Notes: generated by a model from the letters alone, not told the origin. 64,000 nt of DNA from Dyadobacter endophyticus (GCF_014641595.1 NZ_BMIA01000001.1:1612001-1676000); one strand, 5' to 3'; positions 18,114 through 27,753 are shown, numbered from the stretch's first letter. Made by a program: numbers and translations.

Positions 18114-19415
18114 CTATAAACTTTCAATATCTGCGACTACAAAGGTACTACCGCCAACGTAAATTGCGTCCTCAGGACCAGAATCCTTAATGGCCGCTGC
18201 CAGCGCTTCGTTTACGTTTCCGAAGGTTTTGCCTACCAAACCGTGTTCAAGCGCCCTAGATTGCAATTCTTGGGCTTTTAACGCCCTCATATTGGATGGT
18301 TGGCAAAAGTAATACTGCGCATCTTGCGGAAACAACGACAGCATCGTTGAAATATCCTTATCACCGACAAAACCGACGACAAACCGCTTCCTTCCTCTGC
18401 AAACCGTCTCGAACTGTGCCAGGGTTATCGTGAGACCAGCCGTGTTATGGGCCGTATCACAATACACGTCGGGATTTTGGCGTAACTGCTGCCATCGTCC
18501 TTTCAGCCCTGTGATCGCGCTTACCGACTTTAACGCACTTCTTATCGAATCATCGGTTATTTTCCAGCCTTTTAATGCAAGTACATCGCAGGCCGCCCAA
18601 ACGCCGGCTATGTTTTTTAACTGGTAAGCTCCTGTGAGATCGGCCGCCAGCCTTCCTGAAACGATCGCTCCCGAAGCCTTGTCCCTCACATCGACGAGCA
18701 TTTGACCGTCTAGCAATGCCACAAAGTCTACTTCGATCACCTCAGAGGCAAAAATCAGAGGGGCATCGGCAGCCGCGGCGGCGGCATTAATCACATTGGA
18801 GATCTCGTCATTCTGATACTCACTTACGACTACCGGAATACCACTTTTGATAATCCCGGCCTTTTCACCCGCGATTTTGCCGAGCGTGTCGCCCAAAAAC
18901 TGCATATGATCAAAACTGATGTTGGTAATGACCGACAGCTCCGGCGTAATGATGTTAGTCGAATCCAGCCTGCCGCCCATGCCCACCTCGATCACCGCTA
19001 CATCCACGTTAGCCTTCTCAAAGTAGGAAAATGCCATCGCTACGGTGACTTCGAAGAACGATGGCGACAATCTATCGATGTTAGATTTTTGATCATCGAC
19101 AAACTGAATAATGAATTCTTCGGGTACACAAGCTCCATTTACACGAATGCGCTCACGAAAATCCTTCAAATGAGGCGAAGTATATAGTCCAACCCGGTAT
19201 CCCGACTCTTGCAGTACCGCTGCCAGCATGTGCGAGGTACTTCCCTTTCCGTTGGTACCCGCAATGTGGATGGTGGGATATTTGTCCTGGGGATCGCCCA
19301 GAGATTTACATAATTCCCGGGTAGTATGAAGGCCCGGCTTGAAAGCACGGGCCCCGATATTCTGAAAAACCGGTAATCTTTCGTAGAGATACCCGATCGT
19401 TTCCTGATATGTCAT
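18114..19415 (-). CDS. folC: Bifunctional folylpolyglutamate synthase/dihydrofolate synthase
   Basis: Mur-ligase-family ATP-dependent enzyme that adds glutamate to dihydropteroate and folates. The 433 residues show IHIAGTNGKGSTSHMLA with the P-loop GTNGKGS at 53-59, YTSPHLKDFRERI, and VDVAVIEVGMGGRLDSTNII. They also show ITNISFDHMQFLGDTLGKIA and VYCDTAHNTAGL. All are FolC signatures. The upstream TonB-like gene stops seven bases before it and trmB begins 14 bases after it, so the three are probably co-transcribed. Nothing unusual in length or motifs. Confidence 0.95.
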   Translation of the reverse strand: MTYQETIGYLYERLPVFQNIGARAFKPGLHTTRELCKSLGDPQDKYPTIHIAGTNGKGSTSHMLAAVLQESGYRVGLYTSPHLKDFRERIRVNGACVPEEFIIQFVDDQKSNIDRLSPSFFEVTVAMAFSYFEKANVDVAVIEVGMGGRLDSTNIITPELSVITNISFDHMQFLGDTLGKIAGEKAGIIKSGIPVVVSEYQNDEISNVINAAAAAADAPLIFASEVIEVDFVALLDGQMLVDVRDKASGAIVSGRLAADLTGAYQLKNIAGVWAACDVLALKGWKITDDSIRSALKSVSAITGLKGRWQQLRQNPDVYCDTAHNTAGLTITLAQFETVCRGRKRFVVGFVGDKDISTMLSLFPQDAQYYFCQPSNMRALKAQELQSRALEHGLVGKTFGNVNEALAAAIKDSGPEDAIYVGGSTFVVADIESL

Positions 19416-19422
19416 TTAAATA

Positions 19423-20349
19423 TTAACGTGAACGTATTTTAAAAGTGATGGTACCGATCGACTCGTCCGGTACATTGGCCGACTTGGGCACGAAAGTGAG
19501 GTCTCTGACGGCACTTTTGTATTTGTTGACTACGGCATAGTCGGTAACAGTCGTTGCCTGGGTGATCACACTTTTCACGCGGCCGTTTCTGTCGACAGTA
19601 ATTTTGAATGTAATATCGCCCGTCGCGTCTGAATTATCATCTACAACAGGCCTTCTCGACCAGCTCCATCCCGACAGGTTAAGCCCCACATTGGTTCCTC
19701 CGCCGCCGCCTTCCCCTTTGTAGGTTTTGGCAAAAAGGCTGCCGGTTTTAGATCCTTTGTCGCCTACTCCTTCCGCATCGTCGCCGTTATTGTTACCGCC
19801 AATGCCTGTTTTGGTACCGTTTGTACCGTTGCTCCCCGATTTGCTACCGGATGATTTGCTGAACAATGCGTCCTTATTAACCGCCTTTTCAGGCGCTGGC
19901 TTCACCACCGGTGCCGAAGCATTTTCGCTTCCTGTCGATTTTTTAACGTCAGTCTTCTCAGGCGCCTCCACCGGGCTCTCTACCTTAGAAGTGATGGCAG
20001 GCTTCTCAGCGACGGTTTTTGTGGGCTTTGGCGACTCTATTTTAGGCGGTGTGGGAGGCGTCGGTTTCGGTGTCGCTACCGATTTCACTTTCTTCACCTC
20101 GTCAGCATCCGCTTTCATGTTTTCCGCGACCTTGCTGTCGTTCGGCTTGTTATAGGTCTGAACATCCCCTTTTCCCACTTTGCTGGTCCCGTAGTTCACT
20201 TCCACGAACAATTCCATAGGTTCCACTTTTGGAATGGAGGAGCTGAGCCGGATGAAGAAGAATAGGACCAGCATAGCAGCAGTGATCCCAAAGGACCATG
20301 CCCATGATATTGCGATTCGCTGCCGGTCTTCTGCCTGTAATGTGATCAT
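19423..20349 (-). CDS. TonB-like energy-transducer protein
   Basis: Inner-membrane-anchored periplasmic protein of about 308 residues. I start it at the ATG at 20349 (MITLQAEDRQRIAISWAW); the frame is open further upstream but would run through a terminator and into the next gene. One membrane segment (about 17-36) is followed by a long lysine/proline/threonine-rich linker (PKPTPPTPPKIESPKPTKTV) and a glycine/serine-rich stretch. The compact C-terminal domain (GDITFKITVDRNGRVKSVI) resembles TonB C-terminal or AgmX/PglI-type modules. No exbB or exbD lies nearby, so its motor partner is not evident. Confidence 0.82.
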   Translation of the reverse strand: MITLQAEDRQRIAISWAWSFGITAAMLVLFFFIRLSSSIPKVEPMELFVEVNYGTSKVGKGDVQTYNKPNDSKVAENMKADADEVKKVKSVATPKPTPPTPPKIESPKPTKTVAEKPAITSKVESPVEAPEKTDVKKSTGSENASAPVVKPAPEKAVNKDALFSKSSGSKSGSNGTNGTKTGIGGNNNGDDAEGVGDKGSKTGSLFAKTYKGEGGGGGTNVGLNLSGWSWSRRPVVDDNSDATGDITFKITVDRNGRVKSVITQATTVTDYAVVNKYKSAVRDLTFVPKSANVPDESIGTITFKIRSR

Positions 20350-20410
20350 TTTATCAAAATGGGTTTTTCTTTCGGAAAACGTAAAAGTAGTAAAAAACGT
20401 ATGCAACAAA

Positions 20411-20433
20411 AAAGGAGGCCAAAGACCTCCTTT
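20411..20433 (-). terminator. Hairpin between the HU/SPOR gene and the TonB-like gene
   Basis: 8-bp stem AAAGGAGG / CCTCCTTT with a 7-base loop, followed on the minus strand by a T-run (TTTTTTG). It sits 23 bases past the stop of the HU/SPOR gene, so it may end or attenuate that transcript before the TonB-like gene. Confidence 0.7.
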
Positions 20434-20455
20434 CTCTATTTTCAGGTTTAAAACC

Positions 20456-21523
20456 TCATTTTTTCTTATAAACCCAGCCCGGTTCCCCGATAACCGCTTT
20501 GAGTTGTGCGGATGCGCGGTATGCATCGGTTTCATTGTCAAATCCATCCACGGCTACCTTCACTTTCTTGCTGCGCTCGTCGCTCGGGATAATCAATGCT
20601 TTTGTAAATCCTTTTTTCGTCAGTTCAGCAAGCAAAACATTTGCCTGTTTCGTTCCCTTGAATGCACCGGCTATTACGTAAAACTTCGCGGAAGCCACAT
20701 TCGCAGGTTTTGCCTCTGCGACCGCGGGAGTCGGTGCGGGGGTAGTCACCACCGTTTCAGGGGTATTTGAAACTGCTGAATCCGCCGGCATCGAATCTAC
20801 TTTTGCAACAACCACTTCGGCAACCGGTGCCGGCTTAGGTGTTTCAACCTGCTCGCTGGCTACCACCGTTGTTCCGGCAGCCTCTTTCCGGCTGAACATC
20901 TCCGCAAACGGGTTTAATGTGCTTTTGATATATTCGTTCTCGGTATTTACCAGGAAAAAGCTCAATCCACAAAGCAGACCGGCTATTACTGCCGCGGCAG
21001 CCCAGCCCGTCCAGCGACGCGGCCTTGCTTCTGCTTCCAGTTCAACCAATTCGACGTCGTCGCTGATGTATTGTGCCGAATTCAATACGGCTACCGGGCG
21101 CGCCTGTACCTCAGCAGCTTTCACCTTCTCGAAGCCGTACCATTCGTCTTTAAAGTACTTACCAGTATTAGGTTCAAATACCAGCTTTCCTTCTACGTTT
21201 TGCTTGAATTCGCCAATGCCGGTAATGCTCGCCTCTCCGTTTACGTCCAGGCCCGATCTCAGACGATCCGTATAGCCTTTGATGTAATCCACCGCATCCG
21301 CGTGGGTCACTTTCTCATGGCGCGAAATGTAGTTTGCCAGCAGCCCGTCGTCCAGTTTCAGGTACTCATTAAATGCCAGCCTCTTGACAGGCGGTGCGAA
21401 AATGCCCGAATTACCGTCATAAACCGCCGGTACCTGATGCGAAAGCAAGGCACCGAAGCCGGGAATGATCACGAATTCGTATTCTCCAATGAGTTTCCGA
21501 ATGACTGTTTCGACTGCTATCAT
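20456..21523 (-). CDS. HU-like (CCDC81-type) and SPOR domain membrane protein
   Basis: 355-residue protein with an unusual layout. Residues about 1-60 and 62-135 match the bacterial HU-CCDC81 domain pair: AVETVIRKLIGEYEFVIIPG, FGALLSHQVPA, then ASITGIGEFKQNVEGKLVFE. A single membrane segment lies at about 172-192 (WAAAAVIAGLLCGLSFFLV). A proline/alanine/valine-rich linker runs to about 275, and a SPOR domain occupies about 279-352 (KFYVIAGAFKGTKQANVLLA). SPOR domains bind denuded septal peptidoglycan. The N-terminal part is HU-like and would lie in the cytoplasm. The protein could thus tie DNA or another partner to the division site; DNA binding is inferred only. Confidence 0.88.
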   Translation of the reverse strand: MIAVETVIRKLIGEYEFVIIPGFGALLSHQVPAVYDGNSGIFAPPVKRLAFNEYLKLDDGLLANYISRHEKVTHADAVDYIKGYTDRLRSGLDVNGEASITGIGEFKQNVEGKLVFEPNTGKYFKDEWYGFEKVKAAEVQARPVAVLNSAQYISDDVELVELEAEARPRRWTGWAAAAVIAGLLCGLSFFLVNTENEYIKSTLNPFAEMFSRKEAAGTTVVASEQVETPKPAPVAEVVVAKVDSMPADSAVSNTPETVVTTPAPTPAVAEAKPANVASAKFYVIAGAFKGTKQANVLLAELTKKGFTKALIIPSDERSKKVKVAVDGFDNETDAYRASAQLKAVIGEPGWVYKKK

Positions 21524-21553
21524 GAAGCAAAGTTTGGTGTTAACTCAGCGAAG

Positions 21554-23224
21554 TTAAAAAGAAAATGACAATCCCGCAATAAAGTTCAGCCCCTGCTGCG
21601 GGTAGTATTGATATCGCTGGTAGTTTTTGCCTAACACATTGTTCAGGTTCACAAATGCAGAGAAGTTCCTGGTTAACAGGTAGTCGATTTTAAGATTCAG
21701 ATCGGCGATCACCGGCAATTTGGTAACCTCGCCAGTCTGAAAATTTTTCGCTTTCAGGCCCCTCAGCATATAAAAATCAGCAGTAACAAAGAGCTTTTTA
21801 CTGATGGTAAGGGCATTGAACCAGTTCAAAGTAAGATCGGGACGGTGCCAGGGCTCTTCTACTTTATCTACGGCGTAATCAAAGAAATTGGCTTTGAGCG
21901 AGGTCTTGAACAACTCGTTGAAATTGTATCCCGCCTGAGCAGAAATCGTCAGCACCTTTGTTTTGCCCGGGTCGAAAATGGCCGAGAAACGGGACGTATC
22001 CGAGAGCGAGTTGTTATAGGAATAAAAATTCTTGTAAGAGGTATAGGCCACTTTACCTTCGTAATTAATGCCTGTACCCGTCTCTCCTTTAACACCTGCG
22101 CTAATATCCGACGTTTTTTCGGTATTCATGACTAGCACGTTCGGCCCCAGCCACTGGTTTTCACTCAGCATACTTCTCAATGTGTTCCGGACAATATCGC
22201 CATTCCAGCCAGCAAAAATGTGGACGCCTGAAAACGGTGTCACATCCAGGTTAACCGCCGGAAATGCTTTCGTCCGGTTGATATCTAGCTGGCTATCTGT
22301 CTCATTCACCGCATTAATACCCGCCGAAACCGAGAACATCTCGTTCACATACTTGAAAGTAGGTTTAACACGGAAAAGGTTACGGTTATAAGTAAAGTAA
22401 TCGACGCGCTGCGATACGTAGGCATCTGCTTCGAGCAAGGCAAAGAACGTCTCAGAAATGGGTACCGAGGCGGTCAGGTTCGTTCCCCAGTCGATTTCAG
22501 ACGCATTGTAGCGGTCTTTCAAAGTGTTCAATCCAGTTTTCACCGAGTAATCCACTAATACAGAAGCATCAGTGTTCTCGAATCCGAGGTTAAACCCAAA
22601 TTGGTTGATCGTTTGCCGGATCGTATCGCGGTTCACAACAACGCCTTCGGGCTGGGGCTTGTAGCCGTAGAAATAATAGTTTTTACGATCAAAATTAAAG
22701 CCTGCATCGACTTTATACTTCGAGCGGATATATTTCCCGCCGATTTTGAAACTCGTGGCTGCATTGGCTGAATTTTTACCATCCACCGGGCCGTTGGCCG
22801 CCGAGAGGTGTTTCAGCTGCGTTGTAAATGCAAGGTCTTCCTTCGGCCTTCCTCCAACAAATATCTCGCCCAAAAACCGCCCGTAATTACCGCCACCTGC
22901 TTTTACATAATTGTTCAGCACATCGGGCTCGTCCTTGCGGCTTTGCTCGTCAGAGGAGGCCGGCACGGCCGGGGTTAGTTTCGGGGAGGCAATATTGATT
23001 TCCGGGTCGACGATCTGGTACGAAACTTTCTTCTTACCCGTTTCGCCTTTCACAGGCTGCACTTTGTCGAAAACCCGGTCGGCCGGGGCAAATTCAATGC
23101 TTTTGTCCTTTAAGATTTCGTAAGTCTGGCTTTCAATCTCTCCCCGCTGTGCGATCGCGAACTGGGACGAGAAGCCCAGCGCCAGCAAAAACAATGAGGA
23201 ACGTAATATCTTGGAATGCGTCAT
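21554..23224 (-). CDS. Outer-membrane beta-barrel protein, TonB-receptor-like barrel without plug
   Basis: About 556 residues from the ATG at 23224 (MTHSKILRSSLFLLALGF, a signal peptide ending near FAIAQ). An in-frame start at 23263 would add 13 residues. The mature N-terminus is a short polar region, then alternating beta strands with many aromatic residues. The end is LNLKIDYLLTRNFSAFVNLN, NVLGKNYQRYQYYPQQG, and a terminal Phe (GLSFSF), as in TonB-dependent receptors. No plug domain or TonB box is present, so it may act as a structural barrel or channel. It starts just after the TPR gene, so the two probably work together. Substrate unknown. Confidence 0.8.
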   Translation of the reverse strand: MTHSKILRSSLFLLALGFSSQFAIAQRGEIESQTYEILKDKSIEFAPADRVFDKVQPVKGETGKKKVSYQIVDPEINIASPKLTPAVPASSDEQSRKDEPDVLNNYVKAGGGNYGRFLGEIFVGGRPKEDLAFTTQLKHLSAANGPVDGKNSANAATSFKIGGKYIRSKYKVDAGFNFDRKNYYFYGYKPQPEGVVVNRDTIRQTINQFGFNLGFENTDASVLVDYSVKTGLNTLKDRYNASEIDWGTNLTASVPISETFFALLEADAYVSQRVDYFTYNRNLFRVKPTFKYVNEMFSVSAGINAVNETDSQLDINRTKAFPAVNLDVTPFSGVHIFAGWNGDIVRNTLRSMLSENQWLGPNVLVMNTEKTSDISAGVKGETGTGINYEGKVAYTSYKNFYSYNNSLSDTSRFSAIFDPGKTKVLTISAQAGYNFNELFKTSLKANFFDYAVDKVEEPWHRPDLTLNWFNALTISKKLFVTADFYMLRGLKAKNFQTGEVTKLPVIADLNLKIDYLLTRNFSAFVNLNNVLGKNYQRYQYYPQQGLNFIAGLSFSF

Positions 23225-23266
23225 GGATAACGAGTTTTTCTGTTTAATGAAACCGTAATTCACGGG

Positions 23267-26200
23267 TTATTTTTCAATTTTGTTCAACTTCTCCTTCGCC
23301 AGTTCAACCGCTTCCTTGTCATCGGAATTCTCGATAATGGAGTTAAGCGTGGCTTTCGCCTGAACCTTCTCGTTCATGCCCAGGTACACATCCGCAAGCA
23401 GAATGAACGAGCGCGCACGCCAGAAGTCGTACCCTTCGAAATTTTTCCCCATATCAATAATGGCAGTTTCCGCTTCCTTGTATTTCTTCTCTTTGTAAAG
23501 GACCATCGCCGACCAATATGCCGCTTCCGCACCATATTCATCTTTGGAAGAAGTCGATACTTTCCTGAATTCCTCGCCGGCCTTTTTCAAATCGCCCTTC
23601 TCGTAGGGTACTTTTCCGAGGTAGAGCTGCGCCTTGCCCAGGCTCGCCGGAACGATATTGCCCATGCTGATGATCTCCTTCGCATAATACAGCGTCGAGT
23701 CGTAGCTCTTCAATGTGAAGTAGGTATCCATCAGGCCTGTCCACGCAGTAGCCTGATCCTTCTTGTTTTCCGCATTGCGGGAAAGCACCCGGAAACTCGT
23801 TACCGCGTTATTAAAGTTGCCGCGACCGATTTCCAATTCCGCCGAACGTTGCGCTGCTGCACCTACAAACTGCGAACGGTTTTGTTGAACCACTTTACTG
23901 TAATATTGAAGCGCTTCATTCACCCGGTTTGTCTTATCATAGGACGATGCAATGAAGTAGGTCGCGTCATACTGATGTTTGCTGGCCGGATAGCTTTGCA
24001 GAAACGCCTGCAATGCAGTAATCGCATTCTCGTACTTCTCCGCATAATACAAGTTCCGCACGTTATCAAATTCAACGCCTTCCAGTTTATCGTTGCCCGG
24101 ATTGTTTTTACGGACAACACCCAGCACCTGGTTAAACTCTTCCGGACGTCCTACCGCAGAATAACTCTCCTGGATACCTTCCAAAGCACTTTCTGCCGAT
24201 GGAGAATCGGCGTATTCCGTCAGGATCTTGCGAAAATCGACGATCGCCTGCTCATACACCTGCAAGTTGTAGTACGACTGCGCCCGACGAAGCAAAGCGG
24301 CCGGGATCAGCGTGCTCTTCGGCTTTTCGTTGACCAGCCGGGTAAAACCCTTCACAGCGGCCGAATAGCTCTGATTTTGGAAATCGATGTCCGCGAGCTG
24401 GAAATATGCATTGTCCAGATGCTTGGATTGCGGGTACTGGCTGATCAGTAACTCGAATTGCCGCTTAGCTTCGGCCTCGCGGTTCATGTATACGTACGCG
24501 CGAGCCTTTTGGAAGAGCGCGTAATCTTTATCGACTTTGCCTTTCGCAGCAACTTGCTCATAAGTGCGGATCGCCTCGTTGTAATTCTTGGCAGCCAGGT
24601 AACAGTCGGCCAGCCTCGCGTGCGCGTCTTCGATCATGTCAGCCTCCATTCCTTCGATATTGTTGGTGAAATCTCGGAAGTACGGCAGCGCCTGGCTGTA
24701 TTTCTTTTGGTTATAATAAATGTATCCCAAAGCATACAGGCTCTTTCTGGCATAAATACCTGCTTTGGGATTCTTGGCAATCTGGTTGTATAACGCAGCG
24801 GCTTCGTCCACACGCTTCAAACCGTAAACCGATTCCGCTTTATAGAATGATGCCGAATTGAAAAGCTCTACATCGATCGGGTATTTCAGTGACTTCTCGA
24901 ACATTTCAATGGCCTGCTCGAAGCGGCCCGCATTAAAATCCGTCACGCCCTGGTTGTATGTCAGCCGCTGATACGTACTATTTAATTTAGCATTGCGCGT
25001 TTTCAGCCCCTCAATGTACTTTATGGCTTGCGAACTGTTGCTAGCGCTGGCATATCCTTCGGCCACTAACTCGGTGGCTTCTTCCGTATGCTTGCTCTCA
25101 GGGTACTTCGTCATGTAATTACTGAGCTCTTTCACCGCATCGGCGTTATTGCCCATTTCCAGCTGCACTTTCGCATGGTTGTAAGTAGCTTCTTCCTTCA
25201 CCACCTGGTTGAAGTCCAATGACGCCGCATTACCGAATGACGTTAAAGCATTACTTAAATTAGTCGTCTTTAAGTTGCTGATTCCCAGTATATATGAAGC
25301 ATACTGCGAAACAGAATCTTTGCCGTTTCCAATTGGCTTTAATGAGGCAATTGCCCCTTCAAAATTATTGTTGCGGAACTGCGCATGCCCGTAGTGTAAA
25401 GCAACCGATGGAGGCATCGCGCCGGGCTTCATACGCTTGTAGCGCTCGTATGACTTCACTGCATTAGCATAGTCTCCTTTCTCATAATACACCTCCGCGA
25501 CGTACAAGGCCACATCATCCAGCTTCGTATTACCGCGCTGTGCGCCTAAGATGCGTTCGCCATATGCCAGGAGCTCGTCAAATTTTTTGAGTTGGTAGAG
25601 CGAAGAAATGATCCAGTTTGGTGCCTCATTCTTATAATAAGGATGCTCCTCGATCCGCTTGAAATCCTGGTAAGCTTCCTCGAAGTTATTTTTCTGATAG
25701 TTGATCACACCAGCATAAAAAGAGGCGTCGCCCGCATTCTCGAATCCCGCTTCACTTTTCACCTGATTGAACAACGGGAGTGCAAGATCCGGCTGCTTCG
25801 TATTATAATATGCCATCGCAAGCCGGTAGGTGCTTTCCAGCCTCCCCGCTCCTGCCCCCGGCAGATCTACCGCCTTTTCCAGATATGTAATGGCCTTTTC
25901 GTAGTTACCGCTTTCATAATAGTATTTACCCAAATCGCTGTAAATAAGCTGCGCTTTGGGGTGTTCCGCGTGGTTCTTAACAAACCTGTCGACTTGCACC
26001 TCGGCCTCTGGGTAATTGAGGTATAGCCCCGTCACAGCCACATAATACTCGGCTGTAACCTTATTATAGTCGCTCGTGCTGAGCAACTTATCCTGCGAAT
26101 TCAGGAACTCGCCGAATTCCTGCCTTGCAGCCACGTAGTTGGACTTTGCGTAATATTCGAGGCCGTTGCGAAAGTGTGCTTCCGGCTCCGTAATACTAAG

Positions 26201-26278
26201 CGTATTCTGGGCTACTACGGAAGACGCGCCTACACATACAAACATGCCGATGGTGGAGGCGCTACGTTTAAAAACCAT
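23267..26278 (-). CDS. Large tetratricopeptide-repeat protein, periplasmic or outer-membrane
   Basis: About 1003 residues from the ATG at 26278 (MVFKRSASTIGMFVCVGA, signal peptide ending near VVAQN). A GTG at 26356 in the same frame would add 26 residues and lacks a leader-like sequence. The whole mature protein consists of TPR units of about 34 residues, such as YEKAITYLEKAVDLPGAGAG, DYANAVKSYERYKRMKPGA and NYNEAIRTYEQVAAKGKVDK. Some units have the BamD/YfiO look. It is a scaffold, with no catalytic motif. Its stop and the start of the following barrel gene are about 40 bases apart, suggesting co-expression. Orthologs are usual in Cytophagales, as I recall, but not characterised. Confidence 0.86.
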   Translation of the reverse strand: MVFKRSASTIGMFVCVGASSVVAQNTLSITEPEAHFRNGLEYYAKSNYVAARQEFGEFLNSQDKLLSTSDYNKVTAEYYVAVTGLYLNYPEAEVQVDRFVKNHAEHPKAQLIYSDLGKYYYESGNYEKAITYLEKAVDLPGAGAGRLESTYRLAMAYYNTKQPDLALPLFNQVKSEAGFENAGDASFYAGVINYQKNNFEEAYQDFKRIEEHPYYKNEAPNWIISSLYQLKKFDELLAYGERILGAQRGNTKLDDVALYVAEVYYEKGDYANAVKSYERYKRMKPGAMPPSVALHYGHAQFRNNNFEGAIASLKPIGNGKDSVSQYASYILGISNLKTTNLSNALTSFGNAASLDFNQVVKEEATYNHAKVQLEMGNNADAVKELSNYMTKYPESKHTEEATELVAEGYASASNSSQAIKYIEGLKTRNAKLNSTYQRLTYNQGVTDFNAGRFEQAIEMFEKSLKYPIDVELFNSASFYKAESVYGLKRVDEAAALYNQIAKNPKAGIYARKSLYALGYIYYNQKKYSQALPYFRDFTNNIEGMEADMIEDAHARLADCYLAAKNYNEAIRTYEQVAAKGKVDKDYALFQKARAYVYMNREAEAKRQFELLISQYPQSKHLDNAYFQLADIDFQNQSYSAAVKGFTRLVNEKPKSTLIPAALLRRAQSYYNLQVYEQAIVDFRKILTEYADSPSAESALEGIQESYSAVGRPEEFNQVLGVVRKNNPGNDKLEGVEFDNVRNLYYAEKYENAITALQAFLQSYPASKHQYDATYFIASSYDKTNRVNEALQYYSKVVQQNRSQFVGAAAQRSAELEIGRGNFNNAVTSFRVLSRNAENKKDQATAWTGLMDTYFTLKSYDSTLYYAKEIISMGNIVPASLGKAQLYLGKVPYEKGDLKKAGEEFRKVSTSSKDEYGAEAAYWSAMVLYKEKKYKEAETAIIDMGKNFEGYDFWRARSFILLADVYLGMNEKVQAKATLNSIIENSDDKEAVELAKEKLNKIEK

Positions 26279-26438
26279 AGATACTGAGTTGGTGGAGTTT
26301 TGAATTAAGTTGTTGTGGTGTGCCATATCCTGACAAAAGAATATTTTGGTCCTCACTTACCGCTTAAAATTGTTTGCTATCTAACGAAAAGCGTACTAAA
26401 ACCGTATACGTCCGCTAATCAGAAATAGGCGTAATGGG

Positions 26439-26690
26439 CTAAAAAAGCACATTATGGCGTATCAGCGAGCCGTTAAAATCCCCGTGCATCGCATCGAACC
26501 GCGATGCTACCGCATTGGTGAAGTCTTCGTCCATGCAAACTTCGAGCTCGTCCGTGGAAGCAACTTCGTAATCATCGATTTTGTAAGTTTGCTCATACAT
26601 ACCCGACTCTATTCTGATGATGTACTTACTGTTCCATTGATAAAGACCGATTTTGAAGCGAGGGTTAGGGATGTCTTTAATGTAGCGCAT
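26439..26690 (-). CDS. Small conserved hypothetical protein
   Basis: 83 residues, acidic and aromatic-rich: MRYIKDIPNPRFKIGLYQWN, then KYIIRIESGMYEQTYKIDD and a C-terminal IRHNVLF. It is probably a small all-beta cytosolic protein; no signal peptide or membrane segment. The codon pattern and the compact domain-like content argue for a real gene. I recall similar 80-residue proteins in other Cytophagales. It lies alone between the TPR gene (minus) and a TPR lipoprotein gene (plus). Function unknown. Confidence 0.75.
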   Translation of the reverse strand: MRYIKDIPNPRFKIGLYQWNSKYIIRIESGMYEQTYKIDDYEVASTDELEVCMDEDFTNAVASRFDAMHGDFNGSLIRHNVLF

Positions 26691-26718
26691 AACTGGTGTT
26701 CTTACTATTACTAATCAT

Positions 26719-27753
26719 ATGTTATTCAAATTCAATACGTTAATCCGGCTATTTTTTTTAGTACTAATCCTATTCAACTGCACAAGTCAGAGTAAAAAGG
26801 ATGCTGCCGATTTTTTTCTGAAAGGCAACCAGGCTCTTAGTCAAAAGAACTATGCCGAGGCAATAAGGCTATATGACGAAGCGATTGCCAAAAATGCAGA
26901 TTTTTCGGACGCCTATCTCAACAAGGGGATAACTTTGTTGAAATTGGGGCGCGGTGAAGATGCCTACGAGATTTTGACAGAAGCGATCCGCATTGACCCT
27001 ACTTTGACACAAGCAAATCTCGTGCGGTCGGAAGCAGCACTGGATTTGGGCAGGTTGAGAGAGGCTCGGGAAGATTTGGCGCAAATTGAAAAGCAATATC
27101 AGGACTCCACTCGTTTCCATCTTGCGAAAGGGAACCTCCACGACGCAGAAGGGAACCCCTCCCTTGCCATTCCGGAATATGATGCCGCGCTCCGGTTGAA
27201 CAAAACAAACGTGGAGGCGTACGTAAACCGCGGCGCCGTGTATTACCGGATGGGATCCTATTCGGAAGCCAGGTTAGATTTTGAGAGCGCAATAACCCTC
27301 GATCCCGCACAACCGCAGGCGCTGAATAACCTGGGACTCATCGCTTCAAAAAACAGGCAATGGCCACAAGCCATCACATACTTCGACCAGGTGCTGAGCC
27401 GTGACCCTGCCGAACCCTATTCGCTCAACAACAAGGCGTATGCATTGCTTCAAACCGGAAAAGCGGACGAAGCCCGCGGGCTCATCGAAAGATCACTGGA
27501 CAAATTGCCGAAAAACGGCTACGCGCTGCGCAACCTGGGCATCTATTATCAGCAGAAAGGGAATACCGCAGAAGCGCTGAAAGCATTCAGCAGGGCCATC
27601 GAAATTGCCCAGCCTGTGGAATCGCTCTATGGATTGACCGGGCAGGCTTATATGGCGGAAAAAAACCTTGCAGAAGCGTGTAAAATTTGGAAGCAGGGAG
27701 TCGTGCTGAAAGACTCCCTGGCAACGGCCGAAGCGGCCAAATACTGCCGGTAG
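26719..27753 (+). CDS. TPR-repeat lipoprotein
   Basis: 344-residue lipoprotein. The start is MLFKFNTLIRLFFLVLILFN-C, with a lipobox-like LFNC at Cys21. Eight or so TPR units follow, for example NYAEAIRLYDEAIAKNADFS, AYLNKGITLLKLGRGEDAYE and NTAEALKAFSRAIEIAQPVE. It presumably acts as a protein-interaction scaffold in the cell envelope. Only five bases separate its stop from the end of the convergent menD. No partner can be named from context. Confidence 0.86.
   Translation: MLFKFNTLIRLFFLVLILFNCTSQSKKDAADFFLKGNQALSQKNYAEAIRLYDEAIAKNADFSDAYLNKGITLLKLGRGEDAYEILTEAIRIDPTLTQANLVRSEAALDLGRLREAREDLAQIEKQYQDSTRFHLAKGNLHDAEGNPSLAIPEYDAALRLNKTNVEAYVNRGAVYYRMGSYSEARLDFESAITLDPAQPQALNNLGLIASKNRQWPQAITYFDQVLSRDPAEPYSLNNKAYALLQTGKADEARGLIERSLDKLPKNGYALRNLGIYYQQKGNTAEALKAFSRAIEIAQPVESLYGLTGQAYMAEKNLAEACKIWKQGVVLKDSLATAEAAKYCR

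Noticed and set aside
20350..20547. N-terminal extension of the TonB-like protein
   Set aside because: It would cross a terminator hairpin and overlap the end of the HU/SPOR gene; the ATG at 20349 gives a normal membrane anchor.
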